A DNA stretch of 64,000 bases. It comes from Gordonia polyisoprenivorans NBRC 16320 = JCM 10675 (GTDB lineage: Bacteria > Actinomycetota > Actinomycetes > Mycobacteriales > Mycobacteriaceae). The stretch covers positions 23,534 through 87,533 of the forward strand of contig NZ_BAEI01000084.1 of assembly GCF_000241325.1 (NCBI RefSeq), written 5' to 3'. The translations under genes and the position numbers were made by a program. Below, in pieces: positions 27,330 to 36,710 of the stretch (position 1 is the first letter of the stretch; every line of letters starts with the position of its first letter). Below the pieces are notes generated by a model that saw only the letters and a list, made by a program, of their open reading frames with translations, was not told the origin of the DNA and searched no databases.

Positions 27330-28400
27330 GTGACCGACTGGGACTGGAGCCGCCAGGAGCTCGCGCAACTGCAAGCATTCCTGGCCGAGCGAGGGCTGAT
27401 GTCCGGCCCGATCAGCACTCGGCGGATCGGTGACGGCCACTCGAACCTCACGTATCTGGTGACCGACGGTACCGACACCGTCGTCGTCCGGCGTCCGCCA
27501 CCGCCTCCGATTCCGCCGGGCGCCAACGACATGTTGCGCGAGGCGCGGATCATGTCGGCCCTGAGCACCACCGACGTCCCGGTACCGCGGGTGTTGGCCA
27601 CCGCCGGCGAGGGGGAGGTCATCGATGTGCCCCTTTATGTGATGACCTTCGCGAAAGGCCCGGTGGTGACCACCGAGACACCGCACTCGCTGAGCACCAC
27701 GCAGACACGGCGGGAGATCGGTTTGGCGATGGCCGACACCCTGGCAGCGCTCCACGATGTTGATTGGCACGCAATCGGTTTGGGCGACCTGGGGCGACCT
27801 GAGGGATTCAACGCACGCCACGTCTCACGGATGCGGCGACTGGTCGCCGACGCCGAGGGAAATGCGCCGGCCGAGTTCGCCGACATCGACGACTGGCTCC
27901 TGGCTCACACGCCGCCCGAATCCGGTGCGACCCTGGTGCACTGTGACTTCCGGATCGGCAACGTGGTACTCGAGCCGGACCCACCGGGCCGCGTCGCGGC
28001 CGTGCTCGACTGGGAACTGTGCACCCTCGGCGACCCGCTGCTCGACGTCGGATACCTCGCCGCGACCATCCCCGAGCCCGGGCACGACCCGAATCCGACC
28101 GCAGCCCTGGGCACAGCGATGCTCGAAGCCGGATTTCCCACCCGCGCCGAGCTCCTGGAGCGCTACGCGGATCGCAGCGGACGCGACCTGAGCACCCTCG
28201 CGTGGTACACGACCCTCGCGCTGTGGAAACTGGCCGTGCTCTACGAGTACAGCCGTCGCCGAGTGCTCAACGGCATCGGCGACCCGTACTACGCCGACCC
28301 GTCACTGGTGACGGCATTTCTCGCCGACGCACGCCGCGCAGCAGGTTTGAGCGGGACCACCGGTCTGCACGCCGGTGCTTCCGACAGCCGACGCACATGA
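27330..28400 (+). CDS. APH-fold phosphotransferase (ACAD10/LvaA-like hydroxyacyl-CoA kinase)
   Basis: 356 aa kinase-fold protein with the catalytic loop LVHCDFRIGN (His204, Asp206, Asn211) and the metal-binding Asp227 in LDWELCTLGDP. This variant is the one fused to or found beside acyl-CoA dehydrogenases. Human ACAD10/11 and Pseudomonas LvaA, which share it, phosphorylate 4-hydroxyacyl-CoAs. Aminoglycoside resistance is not implied. GTG start three bases after the crotonase. With crotonases upstream and an RDRS-type protein downstream, it may phosphorylate a hydroxylated pathway acyl-CoA. Confidence 0.85.
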   Translation: MTDWDWSRQELAQLQAFLAERGLMSGPISTRRIGDGHSNLTYLVTDGTDTVVVRRPPPPPIPPGANDMLREARIMSALSTTDVPVPRVLATAGEGEVIDVPLYVMTFAKGPVVTTETPHSLSTTQTRREIGLAMADTLAALHDVDWHAIGLGDLGRPEGFNARHVSRMRRLVADAEGNAPAEFADIDDWLLAHTPPESGATLVHCDFRIGNVVLEPDPPGRVAAVLDWELCTLGDPLLDVGYLAATIPEPGHDPNPTAALGTAMLEAGFPTRAELLERYADRSGRDLSTLAWYTTLALWKLAVLYEYSRRRVLNGIGDPYYADPSLVTAFLADARRAAGLSGTTGLHAGASDSRRT

Positions 28401-28420
28401 CCGCACCAGAAGGAGATCTC

Positions 28421-29458
28421 ATGGCCGAACAGTCGAACACCATGACGCAGCGCGAGTTTCACGACCCGCTCGTGGACCCGACACGAACCGACCTGCCGGA
28501 CAAGTTCTTCGACCGCTTCGTGTTCAACCTGCACCCCGAATCGGCGACCGTGCCGTCGATACTCATGGGGTTCGGGATGTACCCGACCAAGAACACCGTC
28601 GACGGATTCGTCGTCGTGTCCGACGAGACCGATCAGCGCAACCTCCGATTCTCCACCGAACTCTCCGACACCGACGGCGACGGTGGGGGGCCGTTCCGTT
28701 TCGCCGTTGTCGAGCCGAACCGGGTCTGGCGGCTGACGTTGGCGGACAACCCCATCGGGGTCGCCTTCGATCTCACCTGGCGCGCCCGCACACCTGCGTG
28801 GTTCGGCACAGTTGCGGTCGACAATGCCGGTGGCGAGTCGACCTCCTTCGAGCATCTCTTCCAGTCCGGTCGCTACGAGGGCACCCTGACCATCGACGGC
28901 ACGACTCACGCCGTCGACGGTTGGTACGGACAACGCGACCGTTCGCGGGGAGTGCGCACGATGTCCGGCGGCCAAGGTCTCCACATCTGGTACCAGGCGC
29001 AGTTCCCGGATCTGTCCATTGGATTCCTGCTCGTCGAAACCCGGGATCATCAGCGGCTGCTCCTCGAGGGAGCGGTGATGCACGAGAACGGCCTGGTCGA
29101 TGACGTCACCGACGTTCGTCATCGTCTCACCTTCGACGACAACCGCGACCTCGTCGAGGGCGTGGTCGAGGTGACCACCGAGTCCGGTCAGGTCTTCACC
29201 GTCGACGCCGATGCCCGAGCACGGGGCGGCTACATGGCCGGTGCCGGCTACGGCGGGCATCACGGAAAGCAACTCGGCCGCGATCACGTCGAATCCGACC
29301 GGTATCCGTTGGACGGCACCGTGAATCCCAGCACCGTCGACTCCGCACTGACCGATCGGCTGTGCCGGTTCGACTGGAATGGGCAGCAGGGCAGCGGGAT
29401 CTTCGAGTTCGCCCTCACGCGCAGTCGCCGATTCAGCTACTCGGCGACGTTGAGTTGA
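28421..29458 (+). CDS. Protein of unknown function, RDRS-motif family (DUF7064/CrtC-AttH-like)
   Basis: 345 aa, no membrane segment, rich in beta-strand. Its signature is GQRDRSRGVR at 170-179. Two more proteins with this signature occur at 35.6 and 44.3 kb. I believe the family is annotated DUF7064/DUF7065 and it recalls the lipocalin-like AttH/CrtC proteins, of which CrtC hydrates an isoprenoid double bond, but I cannot confirm this. The ATG at 28421 has GGAG five bases upstream; an ATG at 28397 overlaps the kinase stop and would add eight residues. It is co-transcribed with the APH kinase. Confidence 0.7.
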   Translation: MAEQSNTMTQREFHDPLVDPTRTDLPDKFFDRFVFNLHPESATVPSILMGFGMYPTKNTVDGFVVVSDETDQRNLRFSTELSDTDGDGGGPFRFAVVEPNRVWRLTLADNPIGVAFDLTWRARTPAWFGTVAVDNAGGESTSFEHLFQSGRYEGTLTIDGTTHAVDGWYGQRDRSRGVRTMSGGQGLHIWYQAQFPDLSIGFLLVETRDHQRLLLEGAVMHENGLVDDVTDVRHRLTFDDNRDLVEGVVEVTTESGQVFTVDADARARGGYMAGAGYGGHHGKQLGRDHVESDRYPLDGTVNPSTVDSALTDRLCRFDWNGQQGSGIFEFALTRSRRFSYSATLS

Positions 29459-29833
29459 CCGACGATCCCGCTCCGGCGCCATCCGGCTGACACCGTCGGA
29501 TCGGCTGATGGGCGCACGACGGTTGTTGTGCTTCGTGGTCGCCACCGACCCCGGGGTATACCCCCCATACCTGGTGGGCGCGCGCGGCGCGCCCGGGGGC
29601 GGGATCGCCCCCATGCTTCCGACCCGGCACGGAGCCGTCGAACACCGCACTCACGCCGCTCCTCGGACCACCCGCGCAGAGCCTCACTCTGTTCCGCACG
29701 CTCATCTCCTGTCGTGCGGCGGCGTCCTGTCGGTTCGTGTCGGCCAGCTGCTGGTGATGGTCGGCGATGGAGTTCGCGATATGGCGGCACGCTCCCACAC
29801 ACCACGCCGTTGCGGAATCGACGACAAGAACCA
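29459..29833. other. Convergent gap without a convincing gene; two hairpins
   Basis: The 375 bases lie between the converging RDRS-type gene and the reductase gene. Open frames on both strands lack ribosome sites and recognisable domains. The stretch contains a GC-rich hairpin (29576-29594) and GGTAT-acccccc-ATACC (29555-29571), which would suit termination from both sides. Confidence 0.5.
29555..29594. terminator. Double hairpin between convergent operons
   Basis: GGTAT/ATACC (29555-29559 and 29567-29571) is followed by GGGCGCGC-gcg-GCGCGCCC (29576-29594), a perfect 8-bp stem with a 3-base loop. No T tract follows, which is common for actinobacterial terminators. It marks the end of Block 1. 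Confidence 0.45.
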
Positions 29834-30772
29834 CTAGATATCGAGGATGATCCGATCTTTCGTGGTGCGAGAGCAACAGATCATCATCGACGAGTTGGTC
29901 GCTCGTTCTTCTTCGGTGAGGACCGCGTCCCGGTGATCGACTTCTCCTGCGAGAACCTTTGTCTCGCAGGTCCCGCAGACTCCCTCGCCGCAGGACGACG
30001 TGACGGAGATTCCCTGTGCTTCGAGGGCCTCCAGTATGCTGACGCCGGGGTCGACGGTCACGGTCAACCCCGACTTCTGCGCGACGACATCGAATGATCG
30101 ATCAGCTGTGCTGTCGACTTGCACCGGCACGAAGCGTTCGACATGAAGACTCCCAGGCGGCCAGGAACGGCAACCCCGCTCCATCGCCTGCAGTAGGGGT
30201 TCCGGACCGCAGGCGTACACGGCGGTGCCGAATTTCGGTGTCCCCAAGGCGGTGTCGATATCGATCAGTCCGCATTCGTCCTGCGGCGCGAGTACCACCC
30301 GATCGCCGAAACCGGCGAGCTCGTCCGCGAACGCCATCGATTCTCGAGTCCGCCCCCCGTAGACGAGTCGCCATTGATTGCGCTGTTCGGCTTCCAAGTT
30401 TCGGATCATCGACAGAATCGGGGTGATACCGATCCCACCGGCGACAAAGATGTAATCCTCGGCGTCCACCAGGTCGAAATGGTTACGGGGGCCGCTCACG
30501 GAAATGGGATCTCCGGCGTGCAGGTTGTCGTGAATCCACTCCGACCCGCCGCGTCCGGCTGGTTCGCGGAGGACGGCAATGGTCCAGTTGTCGCCGCCGC
30601 ACAGTGAATACTGGCGGATCCCGTTGTCGGGTAGATGGATGTCGATATGAGATCCCGGCGCGGCCGTCGGGAGCGGAGCTCCTGAGATCGCGGTCAGCTC
30701 GAAGGAGGCGACACCACTCGCTTCGACGGTGCGGGCGCCCACGCGTACTTCACGGATGTCGTTCGTGGTCAT
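29834..30772 (-). CDS. Phthalate-dioxygenase-reductase-like flavin/[2Fe-2S] oxidoreductase
   Basis: 312 aa: an FMN domain (RQYSLCG), an NADH domain (FVAGGIGITPILSMI) and a C-terminal plant-type [2Fe-2S] domain with Cys261, Cys266, Cys269 and Cys299. Such reductases (VanB type) feed Rieske oxygenases or occasionally P450s. No Rieske oxygenase is visible in this window, so its acceptor is unknown; the P450 at 36.7 kb, which has no other redox gene close by, is the nearest candidate. The ATG overlaps the upstream gene by four bases. Confidence 0.88.
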   Translation of the reverse strand: MTTNDIREVRVGARTVEASGVASFELTAISGAPLPTAAPGSHIDIHLPDNGIRQYSLCGGDNWTIAVLREPAGRGGSEWIHDNLHAGDPISVSGPRNHFDLVDAEDYIFVAGGIGITPILSMIRNLEAEQRNQWRLVYGGRTRESMAFADELAGFGDRVVLAPQDECGLIDIDTALGTPKFGTAVYACGPEPLLQAMERGCRSWPPGSLHVERFVPVQVDSTADRSFDVVAQKSGLTVTVDPGVSILEALEAQGISVTSSCGEGVCGTCETKVLAGEVDHRDAVLTEEERATNSSMMICCSRTTKDRIILDI

Positions 30773-31218
30773 TCGGCCACCCCGAGTGCGTATTCCGCGC
30801 GATGGACCATTCGCGTGTGCAGTGCCATGAGAGTGGCGCGAGCCCGGGCATCCCGGGTGCTGGTGTGGCGGATCTCGCGCTGGATCTTCTCGAGCTCGGT
30901 CTGCAGGGCGATATTGACTTCGACAGCCTCGTCGAAGTCGGTCGAGGCCGCACGCGCTGTCATCTGCGCGTCGTGAGGCGACCGGTCGCGGGTTCGACCC
31001 AGTAACTGGGACAACGTGGTCAGGGTTTCGTCCAGGTCGGCGTTGTCGGACACGATGTAACCGTGTTGGCGATCCCAGCTGCGCGCGACCTGCTCGAGTA
31101 CGTGAAGGGCAGCGCGCATCTGGCGGGTCGCCACTCCCGGAGGGAGCTCGGAAAGCACTTGGTCTCGGAGCTCACGGTGTACTCCCGTCAGCAGTTCGCC
31201 GGGCGTGGGAAGGATCAT
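30769..31218 (-). CDS. Small helical protein (DUF6285-like), kinase-associated
   Basis: 149 aa, almost wholly alpha-helical by composition, beginning MILPTPGELLTGVHREL. I recall proteins with this start annotated DUF6285 and encoded beside APH-type phosphotransferases, as here. It overlaps both neighbours by four bases (ATGA at each end), so equal amounts with the kinase are likely. A role as kinase partner or stabilising subunit is inference. Confidence 0.7.
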   Translation of the reverse strand: MILPTPGELLTGVHRELRDQVLSELPPGVATRQMRAALHVLEQVARSWDRQHGYIVSDNADLDETLTTLSQLLGRTRDRSPHDAQMTARAASTDFDEAVEVNIALQTELEKIQREIRHTSTRDARARATLMALHTRMVHRAEYALGVAE

Positions 31219-32219
31219 TGCTCCACTTCGCTTTCAGCTTCGGCGATCCAATCGACACAACGTCTGAGTGAAGGTGCCACCGTGCGTGTGCGGTCGATCA
31301 ATCGGAGGTTGTGCACGGAGCCGGTGGAAAACGACGTCGCGCCGCGCAGACTGATGATCACGTACTTGAGCTCGGCCAGTATCCGGTGCCACCGCAGCGC
31401 GGTCAGATCCACGGGGACCCCGGTGGCCGATTCATAGGCCGCAACGAATTCGGTCAACGGGACGAATCGCTCGGGGCTCCACAGTGCACGATAGGCCCAG
31501 GCGATGTCTTCGAGCGGGTCACCGATGTGCGCCAGTTCCCAGTCGAGGATGCCGACAATCGCACCGGCTTCGTAGAGGACGTTCCCAGGACGGAAATCGC
31601 CGTGCACCAGCGTGGTGCGATGAATGTCCGGCCGGTTGTCCTCGAGCCAATCCAACGCCCATGACACCGTGGGCAGTGGCTCTCGTCGAACCTGGGGGAA
31701 CTCGTGTCGCAGTCGCTCGACCGGTTCATCGACGGCCGTCATCTCAGGTACCGGAACCTGATGAAGCTCGGCGAGTGCGTGCGCGAGGTCGAGCGTCCGG
31801 TCGCGTCCGATGGACGGGTCCGCGTTGAGGAACGAGACGGCGTCGGTGTGACCGGACAGGCGCTGCAGCAGGACCGCCGATCCGCTGAAACACCGGGCAT
31901 CGGGATCCTGTGCCCACACTCGTGGCGAGCGCACCGGATGCTCGGACAGCGCTGCGAGCACCTGGTATTCGAGCGTCGGATCGGCGAGTACCTGCGAGCC
32001 CTGCTGGCGGACGAGGAGAATCATCTCCTCGACACGACGCTCGCCGTCGGTGGTCCACGATGCCGTGAGTGTCCAGGCTTGCCGAGCATTACCGCCGAAC
32101 ACCCGCTGCGGCTCGCTGATCGACACTTCGCCCGCATCCGGGATGCTGTCGGCCAGCATTTCTCGGACGCCGTCGACTATCGCCGCGGAGTCGGTCGGAT
32201 CTCGTAGGGCCGCGCTCAT
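31215..32219 (-). CDS. APH-fold phosphotransferase (ACAD10/LvaA-like)
   Basis: 334 aa. The catalytic loop LVHGDFRPGN (His206, Asp208, Asn213) and Asp226 in LDWELAHIGDPLEDIAW place it in the same subgroup as the kinase at 27.3 kb. It has ATGA overlaps with the SDR before it and the DUF6285-like gene after it. Expected to phosphorylate a hydroxyl on an acyl-CoA made by the ligase, crotonase and SDR of this operon. In Pseudomonas, lvaA kinase and a small lvaB gene are adjacent in a similar way. Confidence 0.83.
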   Translation of the reverse strand: MSAALRDPTDSAAIVDGVREMLADSIPDAGEVSISEPQRVFGGNARQAWTLTASWTTDGERRVEEMILLVRQQGSQVLADPTLEYQVLAALSEHPVRSPRVWAQDPDARCFSGSAVLLQRLSGHTDAVSFLNADPSIGRDRTLDLAHALAELHQVPVPEMTAVDEPVERLRHEFPQVRREPLPTVSWALDWLEDNRPDIHRTTLVHGDFRPGNVLYEAGAIVGILDWELAHIGDPLEDIAWAYRALWSPERFVPLTEFVAAYESATGVPVDLTALRWHRILAELKYVIISLRGATSFSTGSVHNLRLIDRTRTVAPSLRRCVDWIAEAESEVEQ

Positions 32220-33016
32220 CGGACGCCGGCAGCGACCCGGAGTGTCTCTCCGGTCACCGCGTCGGACTGCGGTTCGAGGAGGAACGCGATTCCCTCGCCG
32301 AGATCGGCCGGGGTTGCCAGGTCACCCAGTGCGGTGTAAGCGAGGTGTCGATCCCGGTAGCCCTCGTCGATCCATTGCTGAACGCGATCGCTGAGCACCA
32401 GTCCGGGCGCAATGCAGTTGGCGCGAACGCCTTGGCGGCCCATCTGCATGCTCAGGCTCTGGGTGAGGGCGACGACGGCGGCCTTGGCAGAGTTGTATGC
32501 GGCGTTGCCGAGCTCGAGACGGTTCGCGAAGGCGGCCAGCGATGCAACGTTGACGATCTTGCCGTAGCCCTGTGCCACGAAGTGCTTTTCGAGCGCGCGG
32601 CACATGAGGAATGCGCTGTTGACGTTGAGAGCGAACATCTGGTTCCAGGTGTCCAAGGTGAACGATTCCAAACTGACGTCGTAGACGTCACGGTCGATAT
32701 TCACCATTCCGCCTGCGACGTTGGCCACCCCGTGCACGGCGCCGAACTCGCTGATCGCGTAGTCCACCGCTGTGGCGACGTCGGACTCGGAGGTAACATC
32801 GACCTTGATGGTCCGCAGGGTTCCCGGCAGTTCTCGGGTCTCGGTCTCGGTCTCGGCGAGGCGTCGCGAGCTTAGGTCGACACCCACGACCCTGGAGCCT
32901 GCCCCCAGGAGTCTGGCGACGGCTGCGCGGCCTATTCCGCCGCCGGCACCGGTGACGATATAGGTCCGCTGATCCAGGGGGAGATCGAGCCGGGGTGGTG
33001 CGATGAAGGTGGTCAT
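32216..33016 (-). CDS. Short-chain dehydrogenase/reductase
   Basis: 266 aa with TGAGGGIGRAAV, NVAGG in place of the usual NNAG, and YNSAK. The start at 33016 has GGAG five bases upstream, and longer versions lack homology-like sequence. It overlaps the kinase gene by four bases. It probably oxidises or reduces a hydroxy/keto group on the compound handled by this operon. Confidence 0.85.
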   Translation of the reverse strand: MTTFIAPPRLDLPLDQRTYIVTGAGGGIGRAAVARLLGAGSRVVGVDLSSRRLAETETETRELPGTLRTIKVDVTSESDVATAVDYAISEFGAVHGVANVAGGMVNIDRDVYDVSLESFTLDTWNQMFALNVNSAFLMCRALEKHFVAQGYGKIVNVASLAAFANRLELGNAAYNSAKAAVVALTQSLSMQMGRQGVRANCIAPGLVLSDRVQQWIDEGYRDRHLAYTALGDLATPADLGEGIAFLLEPQSDAVTGETLRVAAGVR

Positions 33017-33041
33017 GGATTCTCCGATCGGTGGTGGGAAA

Positions 33042-33851
33042 TCAGATGAATGAGCGTTGGGGGAACTGTGGGGCTCTCTTGTCTTGTAGTGCTGAAAGCC
33101 CTTCTGCGGCTTCAGGTCCGGTGAATCCGAGAATGCCAAATGCGAGCGACGCCTCGAATGCGGGCCATGCGCTCTGTACCCAGTTGTTCAATGATTGTTT
33201 GGTCCAGCGAATCGCACTGGGCGCCCCTTTGGCGAGTTTGGCCGCCACCTCGAGTGATCGCTCGTCGACCAGTTCGTCGGCGACACAGAAGGTCACCAAC
33301 CCGATCCGCTCGGCTTCCTCACCGGTGAGCGGTTCGCTGGTCATCAAATAGTACTTCGCCTTGCTCAGACCGCACAGCAGTGGCCAGATCGCGACCGCGT
33401 GGTCATCGGCCGCGACGCCCAGGTTCGTGTGTCCGTCAACGATTTTCGCGGTCTTTCCGGCGATACTGACATCGGCGAGCAGGGCAGTCGCCAGACCGCC
33501 GCCTGCTGCCGCTCCGCTGATCGCCGACACGATGGGCTTGCCGCAGTTCAGCATGTTCCGGACCAGCGACCGCCCTTCTTTCCACATCTGGCAGCGGAAG
33601 TCGTAGTCATCGATGATTCGTTGGACCATGTCGAAGTCTCCGCCGGCGCTGTAGGCGCGACCGCGTCCACCGATCACGACAGCGCTGACCTCCGGGTCGG
33701 CGTCGATCAGCTGCCAGATCGCACTGAGATCCTGGTGCATCTGGAAGTCCAGTGAATTCATCGGCGGTCGGTCCATCATGATCCGAAGGACATGCGGGAC
33801 GGGGTAGTCCAGATCCAAGCTCTCGTAGTCCGGGTAACCTTTGGCAGTCAT
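33042..33851 (-). CDS. Crotonase-family protein (enoyl-CoA hydratase/isomerase)
   Basis: 269 aa. GRAYSAGGDFDMV and SGAAAGGGLATALLAD identify the fold. The acid/base region reads DGHTNLGVAADDHAVAIWP, with His and paired Asp instead of the standard Glu, so its reaction may not be simple hydration. GGAGAG stands before the ATG, and the gene overlaps the ligase stop by four bases. Confidence 0.82.
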   Translation of the reverse strand: MTAKGYPDYESLDLDYPVPHVLRIMMDRPPMNSLDFQMHQDLSAIWQLIDADPEVSAVVIGGRGRAYSAGGDFDMVQRIIDDYDFRCQMWKEGRSLVRNMLNCGKPIVSAISGAAAGGGLATALLADVSIAGKTAKIVDGHTNLGVAADDHAVAIWPLLCGLSKAKYYLMTSEPLTGEEAERIGLVTFCVADELVDERSLEVAAKLAKGAPSAIRWTKQSLNNWVQSAWPAFEASLAFGILGFTGPEAAEGLSALQDKRAPQFPQRSFI

Positions 33852-35416
33852 ATCGTCTCTCCTGTTCCGATTTCTTTGCGTAGCGCCGCTTTTGCCACTT
33901 TTCCGTAGACCGCGCGCGGCAGCTCGTGGCGAATGAGGACTCGGCTGACCCGCTGGTATTTCGCCAACTGGTCGTTCACCCAGACCCGGAGGTGTTCGGG
34001 GTCGATGGATGATCCGGGTGTGCAGATGACCGCCACGACGGGCGTCTCACCCCATTTGGGGCTCGGGATGCCGACCGCAGCCGCCTCGCTGACGTCCGGG
34101 TGATCCATGAACACCCGCTCGATGTCGGCGGCGAAGATGTTGATTCCGCCGGACTTGATCATGTCCTTGAGCCGGCCGGACACATAAAGGAACCCGTCGT
34201 CGTCGAAATGACCGAGATCGCCGGTGCGCATGAAAGTGCGGCCGTCGGGTGAGGTCCACATGGTGCGGCTGGTGAGCTCGGGATTCTTGTAGTAGCCGGT
34301 CATCATCCCGATGGAGTGGGCGACGATCTCGCCGGTTTTCCCCGGGGGAAGTTCAGTGCCCTGCTCGTCGATGACGCGCAGGTCGTCGAGCATGATCGGC
34401 TTGCCGACGGAATGCCGCTTGCCCCGCCGTGCGTCCTCGGGAAGCCGGAGAGTCGCGAACCCTTCGGAGAAGCCGTACACCTCGTGGAGTCCCGCGTCGG
34501 GGAACAGTCCCTCGATCGCCTCGTAGGTCTTGTCCGCAAGCGGTTGTCCCGATGTGACCAGGCATTGCAGGCTACCGGCATCGAACTCGCGGGCCCTCGG
34601 GTGCTCGAGGATCGCAATCCATTGCGTCGGAACGAGAAACGCGTGCGTTCCTCGATGACGTTCGACGGCCGTCAAGAAGGCTTCGGCGCTGAATTTGGGC
34701 AGTATCACCACCGTGCCGCCGCGGTACATCGTCGGCATCATCGTGATCCACGTTCCGGATGCATAGGGCGGCGTACCGAGGACGGCCACCGAGTAGCGAT
34801 CGACCTTGAGTCCCATACCGAATCCATACGGGTACATCATCCGGCTGACGTGTGTGTGCTCGACGCCCTTCGGGTGCCCCGTCGTTCCCGACGTGTAAAG
34901 GATCGTGATGATGTCGCCGGGCTCGATCTTGACGTCGGGGGCCGTGGCGGACGACGCGTCCATCAGCTCGCGAACCGATTCCCACCCTTTGCGCGTGGAT
35001 CCGAATGTCAGCCAGAGGTCGGCGCGGACCGAGGTCAGTCGATCACGAACCGCATCGAGGACCGGTTCGGTTGTCGCCGTCGCGACCACGGCGACCGCGT
35101 CGGAGTCCTCGGTCAGGCGAACGAGTGATTCGCCGTCGAGCATCACATTGAGCGGCACCGTGACGCACCCGGCTTTGGCGCTGCCCCAGAATGCCAGGAA
35201 TGCCTCGAGAGAGGACGACATGAACAGGGCGACCTTGTCACCCTTACCGAGCCCGCGCTCGCCGAGGACGTTGGCGAATCGATTGGTCTCGGTGTCCAAT
35301 TCCCGCCAGGTGAGACTCTGCTCTTCGCACACGACGGCGAGCGCATCTCGGTTCACCCGTGCGTTGTGCGCGATGACGTCTGGACACATCAAGGCGAAGT
35401 CATACTTCAGACTCAT
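33848..35416 (-). CDS. AMP-forming acyl-CoA ligase
   Basis: 522 aa. ILYTSGTTGHPKGVEHTH, YGFSEG, RTGDLGHFDDDGF and the catalytic lysine in VYGKVAKAALRK are intact. The start at 35416 has AGAGGATC upstream. First gene of a six-gene leftward operon (ligase, crotonase, SDR, APH kinase, DUF6285-like, flavin reductase) joined mostly by 4-base overlaps. It should launch the pathway by making the CoA ester of an unknown acid. Confidence 0.88.
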   Translation of the reverse strand: MSLKYDFALMCPDVIAHNARVNRDALAVVCEEQSLTWRELDTETNRFANVLGERGLGKGDKVALFMSSSLEAFLAFWGSAKAGCVTVPLNVMLDGESLVRLTEDSDAVAVVATATTEPVLDAVRDRLTSVRADLWLTFGSTRKGWESVRELMDASSATAPDVKIEPGDIITILYTSGTTGHPKGVEHTHVSRMMYPYGFGMGLKVDRYSVAVLGTPPYASGTWITMMPTMYRGGTVVILPKFSAEAFLTAVERHRGTHAFLVPTQWIAILEHPRAREFDAGSLQCLVTSGQPLADKTYEAIEGLFPDAGLHEVYGFSEGFATLRLPEDARRGKRHSVGKPIMLDDLRVIDEQGTELPPGKTGEIVAHSIGMMTGYYKNPELTSRTMWTSPDGRTFMRTGDLGHFDDDGFLYVSGRLKDMIKSGGINIFAADIERVFMDHPDVSEAAAVGIPSPKWGETPVVAVICTPGSSIDPEHLRVWVNDQLAKYQRVSRVLIRHELPRAVYGKVAKAALRKEIGTGETI

Positions 35417-35618
35417 GGAAAGATCCTCTTGGGTGTCGGGCGCTTGGAGCGCCTTGCCGGCTGATGATGTGGTCTGTGCGATCTGCGCCGCGCAGCTGAG
35501 ATGAGACACTAGTCACGTTCACGATATGGCGACCAGACCCGGATTCCCGGCTCCTGTGACGGCGAACAAAGGTGCGTCGGTGTGGACATATCGACGGCTT
35601 GACGTCGGGCGGTCACGC

Positions 35619-36710
35619 TCAGTTCAAGAGATTCCAGCCCGGGCGTCCGTCGACGCACGCTTGGTATACGTCGGGCTCGAGCGGCTGCATCACCCCAGTG
35701 GTCGCCACGGCGTTGCCCGATACCCGGCAATGGTGTTCGTTGAGACCACTCAGTCGGCTCCGCTGCGCGGGATCATTGACATCGAAAAAGTCCCATTCGA
35801 CCCGATCGGCACCCTGGTACTGGCCGTGGTGTATCCCGGATTCTGGTGTGCCGCCGTAGAATCCGCATTTCATGTAGGCGGTCTGGTTGCCGATCCGCTC
35901 CAGATTAAGTGTCCGACGTGAACCGTCGTCGAGCGTCAGGTCGAGGACGCCGCCGGTGAAGACGTGAGTGTCCGGTTCGAAGCGCAGATGCCGCTCGATC
36001 CGGTGCACCGCACCGGCGCCCGGACGGGGGTCTTCGAACGGATACAGCAGTCGTTTACCCCAGACACCGACATCGCCGAGGTCGATCCACAACCCGCCCT
36101 TCCACCCCGGCCGATGGGTACGGCCCTTGTTGAGAGCCGGTCCACCGACTCCCCGTCCGACGCCCCAATGCCGGTCTCGCGTTCCGTGCGCCTGACCGGG
36201 CGCCCAGTGGATTCGTTTGTCGCCGAACTGAATCCAACCGACAAGTCGGCCGAAGCCCTCGAAACCCGCGGTAACCTGACGCTCTTCACCGTGCACCTCC
36301 GGCCCCCACGCCGCGGCGTACTCCTGGCGATGTGTGTCGACCCACATGAGGTCGAATGAGAACCCCCAGTCGCCCGGCTCCACCCGGTGGCGCCATCGCC
36401 GCAGACCATCGATCACCTGGGGATGAATCGGGCCGCGCTCGAGCACCGACGTCGACTCGGTGTCGACCGTCCCCATCGCTCGCACCGACCGGTGCTCGCC
36501 GCGGTGGTTGACGATTGCGTAGGTCTCCATCCGACCCAGATTCGGGTACCAACTGCCTCCTGTTGCGATGATCAGATCACCGGTGTCGTCGTGCCAGACA
36601 TTCCAATGGCGTTCGAAGAATCGGGGGTCGGTCGAGGGTGTATCGGTGGGCGCAGACTGGGGGTTGGCGCTCGTGTGACCGAAGGAGTCGTCTGCGGCTG
36701 TCAGCTTCAC
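35619..36710 (-). CDS. Protein of unknown function, RDRHWG-motif family
   Basis: 363 aa relative of the proteins at 28.4 and 44.3 kb, with GTRDRHWGVG at 176-185 and many tryptophans. The GTG starts right after the P450 stop (TGAGTG), with GGAGG five bases before it inside the P450 end, so P450 and this protein are coupled. The pairing suggests that it acts on the P450 substrate or product, perhaps a hydroxylated terpenoid; the function is unknown. Confidence 0.72.
   Translation of the reverse strand: MKLTAADDSFGHTSANPQSAPTDTPSTDPRFFERHWNVWHDDTGDLIIATGGSWYPNLGRMETYAIVNHRGEHRSVRAMGTVDTESTSVLERGPIHPQVIDGLRRWRHRVEPGDWGFSFDLMWVDTHRQEYAAAWGPEVHGEERQVTAGFEGFGRLVGWIQFGDKRIHWAPGQAHGTRDRHWGVGRGVGGPALNKGRTHRPGWKGGLWIDLGDVGVWGKRLLYPFEDPRPGAGAVHRIERHLRFEPDTHVFTGGVLDLTLDDGSRRTLNLERIGNQTAYMKCGFYGGTPESGIHHGQYQGADRVEWDFFDVNDPAQRSRLSGLNEHHCRVSGNAVATTGVMQPLEPDVYQACVDGRPGWNLLN

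Noticed and set aside
29551..29575. CsoR-like GGGTATACCCCCC element
   Set aside because: It looks superficially like a copper-sensor operator, but there is no promoter or copper gene nearby; a terminator hairpin is a simpler reading.
29433..29876. 147-codon minus-strand frame in the convergent gap
   Set aside because: No ribosome site, no domain, and it overlaps the ends of two real genes and the hairpins; treated as non-coding.
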